A DNA stretch of 29,620 bases from Polymyxa betae (Eukaryota > Endomyxa > Phytomyxea > Plasmodiophorida > Plasmodiophoridae), in the NCBI GenBank assembly GCA_003693705.1, contig RBZT01000105.1, positions 1-29,620 on the forward strand, given 5' to 3'. Position numbers and translations under genes: made by a program. Of the stretch, positions 10,178 to 20,198 are shown one piece after another. The first letter of the stretch is position 1. Each line of letters opens with the position of its first letter. The notes under the pieces were generated by a model. That model saw only the letters and a program-made list of their open reading frames with translations, made no database searches and was not told the origin of the DNA.

Positions 10178-11320
10178 TAAACGGAATCCAATCCAATCCA
10201 TACATTACATTATTATAGTTGATGATGATGATCGATTCATTCGTTATGATGGTTAATGAGACACTCCATTCATTTCGATGTTTCGTCTTATGTAGCTCAT
10301 ATTGGACGAGACCAGATTATGACACCCGCGATTTTTAAACATTTTGCAGGTGTGATGGCGAATTCATAGGAAGATGATAACAAATTGTTATGAATTCGCA
10401 TTCAATGATACATTTTTGACGATCTTTAATGTCAGGTTTAGTTCACCTCGAAACTTTTCTAGCAGTATGTGATGCAAACGGAACTTTGCCGCACGGCCCC
10501 TTCTTATGCTGTTACGGAGATCGCGACCTTGTTGGATAGTCCGAGCTTTGTGTATGATCAGGCTTCTCCAGATATCTCGAAGATTTTGTTGCGATGCTGT
10601 ATCATTAGGCTCTTTGCTGATTAACTCCGTTCTCGTTCATAATCTGACTTCACCTATACCAAAAACCGTGGTTTGAAAGAGCCTTTGCCGTTAAAAGCTT
10701 GAAACAGGTATCACGATTGCGAAAGAGAGAGAATCTGCCCTTGTCCTGAGGGACATTCGAAGCTAACTCAAATACTTGAATATGTTCTAGCTTCTACGGA
10801 TCTCTGTAACATCTTTGTTCTGCAAACATTCGTATAAAATATATAAGATAATCGAGATTTGAAATATTCCTCATACGAACAATATCGGTTCCGGAGAGTT
10901 ATATAAATCATAAGAGTATTACGTATTAGAAAATCTCCTGTAGATATGGTCATCTGACTCTCAGAAAGGGAAATGGTGATATAGAGATCCGTATAAACTC
11001 CAACCATGAATTGCTTATTAGAGAGAGAGAGAGAGAGAAGCTGGACATTCAAGGACCTAAATGCTGTGGCACAAATACAAACAAGCGTAATAGTATGATG
11101 TATGGATGTATCAGATTCCATATCGATAGAAAAACTGAGTCAATCCAAGGCAATGATTAATCAGCGATATTGATCCACAGGGACGAGCTCATGGAAACCC
11201 TAACGCGACCCCAAGGATCAATCCCCTCTGTGACAGAAACTGCGCTATTGATGTTCCTGTCTGTGGTCAATTAACAATTGCGCTCTTCGTACAAACACTC
11301 TCGTTCGAATTCCCAACACC
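10178..11320. other. AT-rich intergenic DNA with a (GA)n microsatellite
   Basis: An 18-bp GA run lies at 11021-11038. It falls inside a 117-codon minus-strand ORF (11121-10768), which I regard as fortuitous because of its simple-sequence content and lack of domains. An AAACCCTAA motif at about 11194-11202 lies 120 bp ahead of the next gene. No other feature is supported. Confidence 0.4.
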
Positions 11321-12834
11321 ATGCACGTTCCGGTTGTCTGGATGGCCGCGGTCGTACTGGTCCTGGGGGCCGCGGCCGCCGCCTCGTCCGACCTCGCTCC
11401 GGGTCGCGACGACGTCGTACCGGCCCTGTTCGAATCGCCCAATACCCGGATCCACGAGATCGCCGAGCTGGTCCGTCTCGTTGCCGACCGGTTCCCGTCC
11501 GATCCCGAGACTCGCGCCGATGTCAAGAATGTGTCTCCGCAGCTGGTCATGGGCGTGTATCAGTTTATTATGTGGGATGATGTATTGAGCAATGACGAGA
11601 AGGCCCAACTCCTGCGCTGTATGATCGAAACCCTAGGCCTGACTTTGGTCAATGATGTGAACGAGCTCATTGCGAGACAGGCACTGGGTCGTCCCTTACC
11701 CGGACTTCCTGTCCTTGGCATCTCCGTTCCACAAGGACTCTTCCGGAACCCGTTCTTCGCGTGATCGAGGAGTACGTCAATCGCAACTTGCGTTGGCATC
11801 AACGAGGGCTTCTGGCTGAGATTCCCATCCACCTGCAATCATGGAAAGCCCGTCTTATCACGAATCCTGATCACCATGATCTCCAAAACATACTCCGCCC
11901 TCTGTACCCTTTCCAATGCCGCTATGTGCCCGGAAACGAACTCGCCGGCCATATTCTACGATCGTTTCCCAAACTATCGCATCCTCTTGCTAATTCCCGG
12001 GTCGTACTGGCTCTGCGCGAGCTCGGGATCGTGTTCCAATACGATGAGTATTTTCAGAATGTCCAGATTTCGCCCAAATCCATTCCGGAGATCGTCCCTC
12101 TGCTAACTTTATTCAGCTTTGAGCACGTTTTGCGGTTCATAGGCACGCTGGTCGTGGCCGAATCCGACAACGACTATCAACAGACCGATTACGGGCGTGC
12201 TGGCCCGGACCAGGCTCTGCAATGGCTGCGGATTCCGTTTATTCAGCGACAAATCCTCTCGGATCCGGCAAAGTTCCTCGATTACGCCGGCAGCGTGTTT
12301 TGTAGTTCCCAGAGCACGGCATTTCTCCGGGGTCTGGCCCAACTTCCGTTCATGCCCGAGATCATCAATGTCTCCTATTGGAGAAATGGCCTTCATCAGA
12401 CGCTGCTGAAGGATGTTGTTACCCAAAACTTGTAAGATATCGCGCAGATTCTGATGCGAATTCCGAATGCGTCTCTGTTCGTGAACCCCCCGGGCGAGGG
12501 GTCCTTCTTCGATTTCATTCTTCAAACAAGACTAATTTTTGACCGCTCTCAAAAGCAGATTATCGACTTCCTAATGTGCTCGGAATTCATCAAACTGATG
12601 CTCTCGAACACCCCAGAACTGAAAAGGGTTAAACTGAAAAACTCGCTTCAGTCTCTTATCGATGGGAGGTATGTGAAACAGATCCGTTTTCTGATTCAAC
12701 ATCCTCTCTATTGGAAGGTCCCAGAAGATGTTCGACCTGAACTCATTCAATATTCAAAGATACATTGTAATGACATCTATGATATATTATGCTCTGCCAA
12801 AGAGCCAGTTCCATCAGTTTCACACGAAACCTGA
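11321..12834 (+). CDS. predicted secreted protein, diverged family member with interrupted frame
   Basis: The ATG opens a signal peptide (HVPVVWMAAVVLVLGAAAAA) followed by a helical region of 147 codons to a TGA at 11762-11764. A second frame is open from about 11656 to 12435 and a third, in register with the second, from 12436 to 12834. The TAA at 12433-12435 sits inside GTAAGA and disappears if a 99-bp intron (12432-12530, ending CAAACAAG) is spliced, which keeps the frame. The first break needs a 1-base shift or an intron I could not define. The C-terminus (basic/helical stretch, FLIQHPLYWKVP, then LIQYS..DIYDIL) aligns with the ends of the 13461 and 22218 proteins and resembles a degenerate ankyrin-like repeat. 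GC content falls from the signal-peptide end to the 3' end. Either a spliced, diverged secreted protein or an early pseudogene. Confidence 0.55.
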
Positions 12835-12854
12835 AATGTTTCAAGATTGTTTTC

Positions 12855-12860
12855 AATAAA
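12855..12860 (+). terminator. AATAAA polyadenylation signal
   Basis: AATAAA lies 20 bases after the TGA at 12832-12834. This supports the view that the three open segments upstream belong to one transcription unit. Confidence 0.55.
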
Positions 12861-13460
12861 ATCCTTCATCTCAGATTTGTGTATTGCTTTGTTTGCTCTC
12901 CATTTCTAGACGATTTCCTCTCACAAATGCTCACGCCTATTTTAATTAACTTGTCGCTTTCTGTCTCCCAATTGAGATTTTGATACAATTTACTACATCT
13001 TTCCGTCCATATCCAGGTTCGGCAAGCTCATAAACTTGAAAGATGTTGGAAATCTGATTCGTGAGATGGCACTGTGTAATATTAAATATCAATGGCGGAT
13101 TAGTTTCTGCAAATACTGGAATCTTCAGTCTATCTTTCCCAAGATATCAATAAACCTTTTTCTGCAACAAAGAGAGAATTTCGAATAAAAAATCGAAGAG
13201 CCAATATGAGCAATACAGGCTTGTGTGAAGCCGAATTAGGGAGTGTCACGTTCTGTGACTCGTTCAGTGGAAGGATACGGTGGTGCAGCCCCCCGTACAG
13301 ATTGGTCCAACGACTACACTGATACTGAATAACTCCTATACCGGTACCTAAGTGACAGAATCGAGTTCTGGAAACCGCGCAGAAAGTAAAACTCTCAGTG
13401 TTGACGCACTTTTTCATCTCTCTCTATTCAACCTCTGTGTCCATCAACCCTAAGCACACA
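12861..13460. other. intergenic spacer and upstream region of the 13461 gene
   Basis: Contains copy 2 of the dispersed 43-bp repeat. The last 80 bases before the ATG are pyrimidine-rich, with CAACCCTAAGC close to the start, as expected for a 5' leader. A 95-codon minus ORF (13417-13130) has no recognisable domain. The three-fold promoter repeat of the 22218 paralogue is absent here. Confidence 0.4.
13016..13058. repeat. dispersed 43-bp repeat, copy 2
   Basis: Partner of 8446-8488 in the same orientation, 40 of 43 bases identical. The hairpin block that follows copy 1 is missing here. Confidence 0.8.
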
Positions 13461-14600
13461 ATGTCCTACATCGCTGACGCTATCGTTGCCGTCCTGCTGA
13501 TCATGGGCGGCTGCAACGCCTTATCCCCATCGGCCCAATACACCTGCCTACGGCTGGTCTGCGACGGCATCATCGACGACGACCGCACGCTGGCGACGGT
13601 CGCGTTACTTTCCCGGCAAGGTCGCGACGTCACCCGCGACCGACTCCATGTGCTGGCCCGCGTTTTCAATCCGGTCCTCGACGACGATCAGCTCGTCGCC
13701 AACCTCGACGTACTGGTCCAGGACGGGAGCGCGACCCCCGAGCTGCGATCGCTTCTGCAGGCGGACGCGAATGCCTCGTACCTGGCGCGGCGTCTGTATC
13801 GGCTGCGCTTTCGGACTGCGTCGTGGGCCAAACCAACGCTGCGGTTCGTGGTCGAGGAGTGCGGCGGGACGGCTGTGGCGGAGTTCATGGTGGGCGTGGC
13901 CGTTTGCGATTTCATGGAGGCGTTGGAGGATTCCGACAGCGACGACGAGTCCGTCACGGACTTCGCGATCCGTGAGCAGCTGCTGTCCTTTCTGTTACCG
14001 TATTGCAGTGCGGTTTCTGCCGCGAGCTTTCCTGAAGGCGTGAAACAGGTCGGCGATCTCTGTCTCGAGCCGGATAATGAGAGCCGCGCTTGTGCGGCGT
14101 ATTTCACGCGACCGCATAAAGTCCGTGCTTACCTGCTACGCAATCCGGATCTAGTCCGTCACAATCCCTCGCTGTCAATGGCGCTCATGCGTTGCGGAGT
14201 CCGTCTCTGTCTCGGCGACGTTCTTCAGGTCGTACAGCCCCAGGCCACGGAGTTATACAGCATGCTGCCGTACTTGGAAGATTTACCGGACGGAATTCGT
14301 TTCCGTTTCAGCTCCTTGATGTTACACTACAACGTGGAGGTCATTGCGGAGTGCTTCCGCTCGCGTAATTTTCGTTACGCGTTCCAACGAGAGGACCAGT
14401 ACGACTACATATTGAGTGCGTGCCGGCGAGCGATTAACGCCGCCCGGTGCGAGGAATTACGTTTCATGGTCACGTTACCTGGCAGTCGTTGCTGGATCAC
14501 CGAGCCGATTGATGATGCGGGGAGTTCCCTTCTGCAGTACGCAGAGACACATGGGCGTTCTGACGCCGTGGCGGTTTTGCGATCGGTCTCTGCTAGTTAG
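13461..14600 (+). CDS. predicted secreted protein of a local paralogous family
   Basis: 379 codons without an intron. The ATG at 13461 is preferred over an in-frame one at 13398 because a compact signal peptide starts there (IVAVLLIMGGCNA, cleavage likely after about residue 20). The mature part is helical and Cys-bearing. It shares with the 22218 product the nonamer NASYLARRL (residues 104-112), an acidic loop (EDSDSDDES), an LLPYC segment, RCGV...DVL, LPYL..LP.GIR, FRYAFQREDQ and a C-terminal RAIN..R.E.L.F...LPGS..W, then SSLLQYAETHGRSDAV, an ankyrin-like helix pair. Role unknown; secretion of a helical repeat protein suggests an interaction partner outside the cell or in a host, which is inference. 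The gene is GC-rich against AT-rich flanks. CGTTAC occurs three times and GACGTACTGG once within it. No AATAAA is obvious after the stop. Confidence 0.8.
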   Translation: MSYIADAIVAVLLIMGGCNALSPSAQYTCLRLVCDGIIDDDRTLATVALLSRQGRDVTRDRLHVLARVFNPVLDDDQLVANLDVLVQDGSATPELRSLLQADANASYLARRLYRLRFRTASWAKPTLRFVVEECGGTAVAEFMVGVAVCDFMEALEDSDSDDESVTDFAIREQLLSFLLPYCSAVSAASFPEGVKQVGDLCLEPDNESRACAAYFTRPHKVRAYLLRNPDLVRHNPSLSMALMRCGVRLCLGDVLQVVQPQATELYSMLPYLEDLPDGIRFRFSSLMLHYNVEVIAECFRSRNFRYAFQREDQYDYILSACRRAINAARCEELRFMVTLPGSRCWITEPIDDAGSSLLQYAETHGRSDAVAVLRSVSAS

Positions 14601-14749
14601 GAGGGAAATCGGACTGGAATTTACGCAGTCAGCCCAGCGCAGATGAGCTTCTGGTGGTGATCTGCGGCCCTTCAGCAATGAATCATATCACAATACAGCC
14701 AGAAGAGCGAAAAATTTTCGAGATTTTTTTTCTAAAGTTTCGATAGCCT
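14601..14749. other. 3' flank of the 13461 gene
   Basis: Short AT-rich spacer containing a T-rich run. No polyadenylation hexamer or other element recognised. Confidence 0.3.
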
Positions 14750-15165
14750 TCATACAAGAAATCGCTCCGATCTCTTGTCAAAGCGAAGGCGGAGGATGCT
14801 GATTGACTGCAGGTATGCAGCGTGTAAACCGTTACATTCCACTGAATAAGAAACGTAGTTTGCTGTTTCGAAAACTAGGCCTTTCGAACTCCCGCTTTTA
14901 CAGAACCGCGCGTATGATTTCAATACAAAAAATTCTATAACAAAATCGAACAGATAATGGCAGCCAAATCGTTTGTTGATGAAAGCGATGATATATTGAA
15001 TACGGCTCAACAAGAGCAACAGCCGAGAACGTCGTTCCGCGATGGCACTTAGTGGCTGGGTGAAATTTTGAAAAGTTTTCAGAACTATTCTCGCTATAGT
15101 TAGCGCTACCAAAACTGCTGCGGAATCATTGACAATGAAATCATAGAAGGTCAGTCTCAGGGAAG
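14750..15165 (-). CDS. possible helical coding segment, unrecognised
   Basis: A minus-strand frame is open from a stop near 15168 to 14750. The first 65 codons look coding: a run of amphipathic helices around LVALTIARIVLKTFQNFTQP and RSRLLLLLSRIQYIIAFINK. The rest becomes aromatic and AT-driven, so an exon may end near 14970-14950. The helical style recalls the N-terminal part of the kinase relic at 7940-7520, but I cannot show homology. There is no convincing start codon, so it would be an internal exon or a relic. Confidence 0.25.
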
Positions 15166-16609
15166 TTCACATTCTGAAGAAAGCGCTCGCTATCAGCCCT
15201 ACACTTGTTGTGTCCGCATACGTTACTATTACATGGCTGATGGAATTTCACTGTTATAAACAGACCGAGAAAGACATAACCTCAATTCATATAAACAATT
15301 TATTGAAACATGCGTGTTATTGCTAATAAAAGTTTAGAAGCTTACAGAATGAGTAATTGGGTAGAGTTTACTGTAGATAGAGCAGGACATTGTCCAGTAT
15401 GACCAGGACAGTAATTCTGTTGAAATTGATAATGATCTATATAATGTCCGAATATATGAGAGAAATAATTGACATCATTATTACAATGATGTTCAAGACA
15501 GTGTAATATTGGATATAGAGAATCACGGAGATATTCCTCCAGATCAGATGAAAGTTTCAATTCCGCTCCTTTAGGTAATCATTCATTCGCTGAAGGCACT
15601 CCAGCATAATCTTCTGTAATATATTCAGAAAATACAAATAAACTTGAACACAGTAATACCGTTTCAGATCCTTCTCAATAGACAATGAGAAAGTCCTTTT
15701 CTATCACGAACTAGTTGTGATTTTATCGAGTATTTAAACTTGTTACTGACAATGAGAGTCTCAAATCCGCACTGTTTCCTCTTGCTTGTCTGCCTAGAAC
15801 AATGCATCTCAAAACGACCATGCGAAAACGGATTTCCCCATCGCGATTGAAATGTCCGAAGATCATTCGGACAGCAGATTCTCCCACATGCAAGTACCGA
15901 GCAACATGTTCGCCGCAGCCAATGATCCCAGCTTATTGGTTGCTGGCTCAAATTCGGGTCGGTAATCTAGACGCGAATTCGTCATCATCAGGCTGCTTTT
16001 TCTGAATGAAAGTTTCAGAGGGAGATTCCGCATTCAATATGAAGAAATCTCACCAGAAAAAAAAGCACACAGAGTAGGGTAGTCTGTGATCTTTTCGACA
16101 TTAAAATCAAACAATTTCTGAACTTCATGCAGAACGAATGGCAGAGTGAGTTCCTTTGGCGATGAACGAAATTTCAAACGTTTCGAGGACGGTTTGTTGA
16201 AAGAGCCATCTCGGGCTGGATTCATCAACGGATCGGCAGATGAAAGTTTCGATTGGCATCGATCTCAATTCCGAATGTTCGAACCGACCCTATTCCAAGA
16301 CCATCCACGTTTCCGGGAGGCCCAGATCAATTTTCGATACAGATTCGCAATCAAAATCAGAATCTGTAATGTGCTGCGAGCAGAAAAGTTTGTTGAATTT
16401 CGCTCATATCCAGATCATCTCAATTCAGATTGTCAACAAATGGAGAGTTAAAGATGCATTGATCTGCATCATCAGAAGTTGAAGACAGGAATTGAAGTCC
16501 TTCATTATTCGGCTCTTTGATCTTATCTACAGTCAATAAACAGCCGGATAAAATGTTCCTGAAATTACCAGAAAAACTTGCAAAGAGATAACGGTAACAT
16601 CATGATCGA
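15166..16609. other. gene debris, no intact gene
   Basis: Several minus-strand stretches look like former exons but are interrupted: 15560-15342 (LSSDLEEYLRDSLYPILHCL, with an in-frame TGA just upstream), about 15960-15850 (a frame reading ATNKLGSLAAANMLLGTCM, then a stop), and 16310-16034 (a frame starting RTFGIEIDANRNFHLPI, shifting into one ending LPFVLHEVQKLFDF). None has a recognised domain and no set of splice sites joins them cleanly. The plus-strand ORFs over the same DNA are weaker. Confidence 0.3.
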
Positions 16610-16753
16610 ATGAAAACGGAAGGTCGGTTGGCGATGACGTCTCGTCAATACGAGGACGTTTTCGGGAGAGCGTTTGGACTAGATCATCATTCTGATGACG
16701 AAAATCTCAGCGAATTTGAAGACATGAAACATGATAAGGAAGCATTACATTGA
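16610..16753 (+). CDS. possible 47-residue acidic small protein
   Basis: A short ATG-to-TGA frame, under 60 codons, reads as a charged peptide with RQYEDVFGRAFGLDHH followed by a Ser/Asp/Glu stretch resembling casein kinase 2 sites. Codon use looks less AT-driven than the surroundings. It could instead be one exon of a broken gene. No homologue is recognised and there is no nearby partner. Confidence 0.25.
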   Translation: MKTEGRLAMTSRQYEDVFGRAFGLDHHSDDENLSEFEDMKHDKEALH

Positions 16754-17798
16754 TAGATTCCTGAATAGGAGGTAAATCGGAACATTATCTGTATGATCTA
16801 ATAAAGATGTTGGTGTTGATAACGTTTTAATATCAGGTAGGAAGTCCAATATTTCATGAATTTCTTTCTCAATGAACATCTGGAAAAAACATAATTTCAT
16901 AATATAACAGATATATAATCATTTCATACATTAAAATCTATATCCAGATCAAATGAGGGATCAAAGAGATTGTTGAAAGAGGGAAAATCCGAATAATTTT
17001 GGATTGAATATGAATTATAGAGTATAGGTTCCTATAATGCATGTTAAAGCGATGTGATTATGTTTCTAACAGAGCAATCTTACTACAGTGTCAGAAACGT
17101 GGAGGACGGGAGGAGAGACAGTACCAGAAGTCTCTTCAAGATAGTCTGTAACATTACTTGGCCCTGAATCGAGGTATGCTGAGCATCAGGAAGACAATCG
17201 CTGTGCCAACCATTTCCAGGCAAATAGTCGGACTCCGGCGTTGCGATTTCGCGGTCATGGCAGAACAAAAAGTTGCGCGCAGTTTTGCTGATCCAAATAT
17301 ATCACAGAATCTAGGCTACTATTAATAATTTGCGGATATCTCACCCTACCCACTATGGGTCCCCGACCTGACGACCCAGTCNNACCCAGTCTATTGGCGA
17401 CCTGACAGAAATATGCGTAAACAAAAGTAAAAAAATAATTGTTGCGATCTGATTTAGTTTGCGAGTTTGCGGAAATTTTTGCGGTTTGCTGTTAGATTCC
17501 TATCTCTTTTTGTCTGGACATCATTTTCATGCCTTCGCTGTCGAGTGGCAGTGACAGTGGACCATGTACAGAACTGCCGCTAACCGACAATTCTCTCGCG
17601 AGCCTCATGGCCCAAGTTCGTCAAATGTGAGAATCGATTCTCCGAAACCACATTCGTGCAAACGAAATCATATCAACTAATACATCGAAATCGTACAAGT
17701 TGAATCCAAGCAATAGTGTATTGATTATTTATTGCATTAATAAAGCATCATCTCACTAGCAATAAATTAAATACAATTGAAAGCTAACATTAGAAATG
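16754..17798. other. AT-rich intergenic DNA with an assembly join
   Basis: No gene is supported. Two N bases lie at 17382-17383, flanked on both sides by ACCCAGTC. Bases around 17060-17270 carry a 61-codon minus ORF without a domain. Confidence 0.4.
17382..17383. other. two ambiguous bases (assembly join)
   Basis: NN sits between two copies of ACCCAGTC (17374-17381 and 17384-17391). This is what an unmerged overlap between two contigs looks like, so continuity left and right of this point is not guaranteed. Confidence 0.85.
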
Positions 17799-18287
17799 CT
17801 AACAGAAAAAGTCTTGAAAAATATAATGGGCAAATTTTCGATGAAACGTTGTTACCGAAACCGGTGTGGCAGGCCTCGCAAGAGACATGAGGATGCTGCA
17901 GGTTTTGATATCGCGATGCATAATGTGATTTGTTGCAGCTAGATGAGATAGAAAAGCGTCCAAAAGAGATGAATGTGAAGCCGACAGGATGGCGAAAATT
18001 CGAAATCGATTAGGGTGATTGATGAGAGAGTTTGCAGTCAAACTATTGGGTGAAAGCGATCCATCGCAATTAATACTGTTTCACTAAGCATCTAAGCAAA
18101 CTGAATATATAATTCCAACAGCTCTATAGTCGTTAGTTTGGGTCTCGCTGAGAATGAGCATTTCTCTCGCCTGTCTGCCTATGCACTTCATCATCGTACG
18201 ATCGATGCTGTCCATTGCTGCAAACTCTGCTGCCGCTATCGTTTGCTGACAGCAGTTCCAGCTCCTTTTAAAAGAGAAAAAAACCAT
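17799..18287 (-). pseudogene. second protein kinase relic
   Basis: Two adjacent minus-strand segments read as parts of a kinase domain. Segment 18287-18084 ends REMLILSETQTNDYRAVGII, like the alphaC helix into strand 4, then stops. Segment 18041-17799 contains SLLDAFLSHLAATNHIMHRD and a catalytic loop HRDIKT (HRD at 17918-17910), followed by CSILM where family members have xNILL, so the metal-binding Asn is replaced by Ser. The next residues SLARPATPVSVTT match what normally follows DFG, but the DFG itself and the strand before it are missing, as if about ten codons were deleted. With stop codons between the segments and these losses, this is almost certainly non-functional. It is a different copy from the 6672-7953 relic. 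Confidence 0.55.
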
Positions 18288-18467
18288 GTACTACTGTATT
18301 AAAAATGTATTCGCAAGTTGTCGATAGCCAAACCGCTCGCCGAATTTGGCCGTATGGTTTAGATATATATTGATATGGGTAGCTACCTGCGCTGTAAATA
18401 TGTCAACATATTTACAGGCTGAGCCTATAAATATGCGTTCATATTTGGGTCGCAGGTCGCGGGTCCT
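18288..18467. other. spacer with a 26-bp near-perfect palindrome
   Basis: CTGTAAATATGT (18392-18403) and ACATATTTACAG (18406-18417) form a perfect 12-bp stem around two bases. Outside it ACCTGCG (18385-18391) pairs with CGCAGGT (18451-18457). The structure ends 11 bp before the inverted-repeat element and may be part of the same insertion. Confidence 0.6.
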
Positions 18468-19619
18468 CACAGTGCCACGGAAAAAGAATGGCGACCTGGA
18501 CCGTTTATATTTTGACCTACGATTGCTCTACGCTCTACGGATTGATCTACTCCGCGCACATTCGATTTTGCTCTACAAAGTGATCTACTTCCTTGAAAAT
18601 AATCCCTACTCCATTTTGATCTACAAATTGACCTACTAAACCCTAATCCTAACATATTTTGCGATATATTTGAATGCACGGCTGCTTTTCAGTCGTCATA
18701 TATTATAGTGCCTCCAATTTTTGTCAGTTTTGTGATTTGTCAATCGATGTTTCAACTCTTGGTCTCCAATTGATATTATGGTCAGAGACTGAAGACTCCC
18801 TACCGTGACGCTCTGCGAAATACTTCACTGTGAATGCGTGTATTGATTTCATTTGTCCGCCTGCATTTGTTTCCACGAACTGCATTATCCTAACGGATAA
18901 ATGCCAGGTTAGCAAAAATTCAAACATCACACCCAGCTGTTTAAAAATTCTTATAATAACTGATAGCAGAAGACGATGACGACGCGGCGGAGCCTGCTCG
19001 AGATTAAGGCAGTACGGCCGGCTGCAAGTTTGGGGTGTCGGGAGACATGTCGAGCCTGTTACTAAAGAGTTTTTTAAATCTATATAAACACTCACTTTCT
19101 GTTACCGTACTCGCTTCGTCGTCGAGGATTGTATCAAAAACTACACTGCCCGCTAACGTCTCGACTTTTAGCTCAGAGTTCCAATAATTGAAAAACAGCA
19201 AAAACCATTTCTGTTAAGTCGCGTCACGAATATCTGCATCAGCAGATAATTAAGCATCAGCCGAATTATCCGCATTTTGGTCACGTTGTCACCGAGAAAT
19301 AGCATCTAAATTATATATTCCAGGCCACAAATTCATGCAAGTTTACAAAGTCGGGTTAGGGTTTATAGGGTTTAGTAGATCAATTTGTAGATCAAATTGG
19401 TGATAGTAGATCATATTAGTAGATCGCAATTAACTGTCCGTGGAGTAGGTCAGAAATAGATCATTTTCGAGAATGTAGATCATTTTTGTAGGCCAATTGT
19501 CTGATTTCCGTCAAAATAGATCAAGTTATAGAGCAATTAAAAAAGTGCGCGGAGTAGATCAATCCGTAGAGCTTAGAGCAATCGTAGGTCAATTTAAATT
19601 TCCCCAAAGAATCACTGTG
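18468..19619. mobile_element. long terminal-inverted-repeat / fold-back element, about 1.15 kb
   Basis: The outer ends are CACAGTG (18468-18474) and CACTGTG (19613-19619). Inside them 18512-18559 and 19545-19592 are inverted copies identical at 47 of 48 positions. The inverted homology continues inwards, less regularly, to the TTTAGGG/CCCTAAA motifs at about 18640 and 19365. Both arms are built from degenerate units around AGTAGATCA, spaced roughly 13-25 bp. The core (18660-19350) holds minus ORFs of 123 and 65 codons (19095-18724, 19201-19004) with no transposase motif. A non-autonomous DNA element, such as a large MITE or fold-back, is the best reading. I found no convincing target-site duplication, so the exact ends are provisional. 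Confidence 0.7.
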
Positions 19620-19640
19620 TTGAACCCAGTCCCTAACCCC

Positions 19641-19647
19641 TATAAAA
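19641..19647 (+). promoter_or_regulatory. TATA box candidate
   Basis: TATAAAA lies 22 bp beyond the inverted-repeat element and about 207 bp before the ATG at 19854. An AATAAA at 19791-19796 between them leaves open that this is a retroelement-type regulatory block instead. Confidence 0.35.
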
Positions 19648-19853
19648 GCACCATTGACGGAAGTGTTGGAATGTGACTCGACATTGCTAGAAGCCTGGAA
19701 GGTTCCACGGAGTCGGAGTGCGTGAAGTGCGCAGGGGTCGTACGGCGTTCTTGGAATGTTCCGAGTAGTATTTAATCGACTTTTGTTTATAATAAACAGT
19801 TTAGTTGTGTTTCGGTCATCGAACTGTAGCATCGGTAGGCCTTCAAGGTAACG

Positions 19854-20198
19854 ATGGCGAAGAGTGGGACGAAGGCACCAGCTCGCAGCTCTAGATCAGC
19901 GACTCCACGACTAGATGAGATAGACACCAGGCCCCACCCCTTTCAACAGGATGGTCGTACTGTGGAGGTTCGTCCAGTGATGAGATCTGCGAGGGTTAGG
20001 GTTTTTAGAAGGGCTCTCCAGACTCGCTCTGTCACTCTAACAATCAGGACTGAGCTATTGTTTGCATCACACATTTTAACAATTTCTGTTGCTTTGTTTA
20101 GTAATGCGTCGACGAAAGTGCAAAAAGATGCAAAAAAAGCCGTTTTTGCCAGAGTTTCTGTATCAGCAATTTGCCTTTGGCAATTCTTGCTCTGTTAG
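19854..20198 (+). CDS. short basic protein, possible gag-like or retroelement fragment
   Basis: The 114-codon ORF opens with a lysine/arginine/serine-rich, proline-containing N-terminus (AKSGTKAPARSSRSATPRLD) that looks coding. The second half turns into AT-rich sequence with a hydrophobic end, suggesting that the real frame is lost or spliced near 19990, where TTAGGGTTT occurs. A TATA box and an AATAAA precede it and it directly follows the inverted-repeat element. The basic N-terminus could be the start of a retrotransposon gag, but there are no zinc knuckles, protease or reverse transcriptase, and no second long terminal repeat was found. Function unknown. Confidence 0.3.
   Translation: MAKSGTKAPARSSRSATPRLDEIDTRPHPFQQDGRTVEVRPVMRSARVRVFRRALQTRSVTLTIRTELLFASHILTISVALFSNASTKVQKDAKKAVFARVSVSAICLWQFLLC

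Noticed and set aside
11245-11608. Several ORFs of about 100 codons overlapping the start of the 11321 gene on both strands
   Set aside because: Arginine- and glycine-rich shadows of a GC-rich coding segment; only the frame with the signal peptide has meaningful composition.
13648-14107. Alternative frames over the 13461 gene
   Set aside because: The paralogue at 22218 conserves only the 13461 frame.
19664-19831. A TG...CA bounded long terminal repeat
   Set aside because: The TATA box lies outside the proposed 5' end, no second copy exists in the window and no target-site duplication was found.
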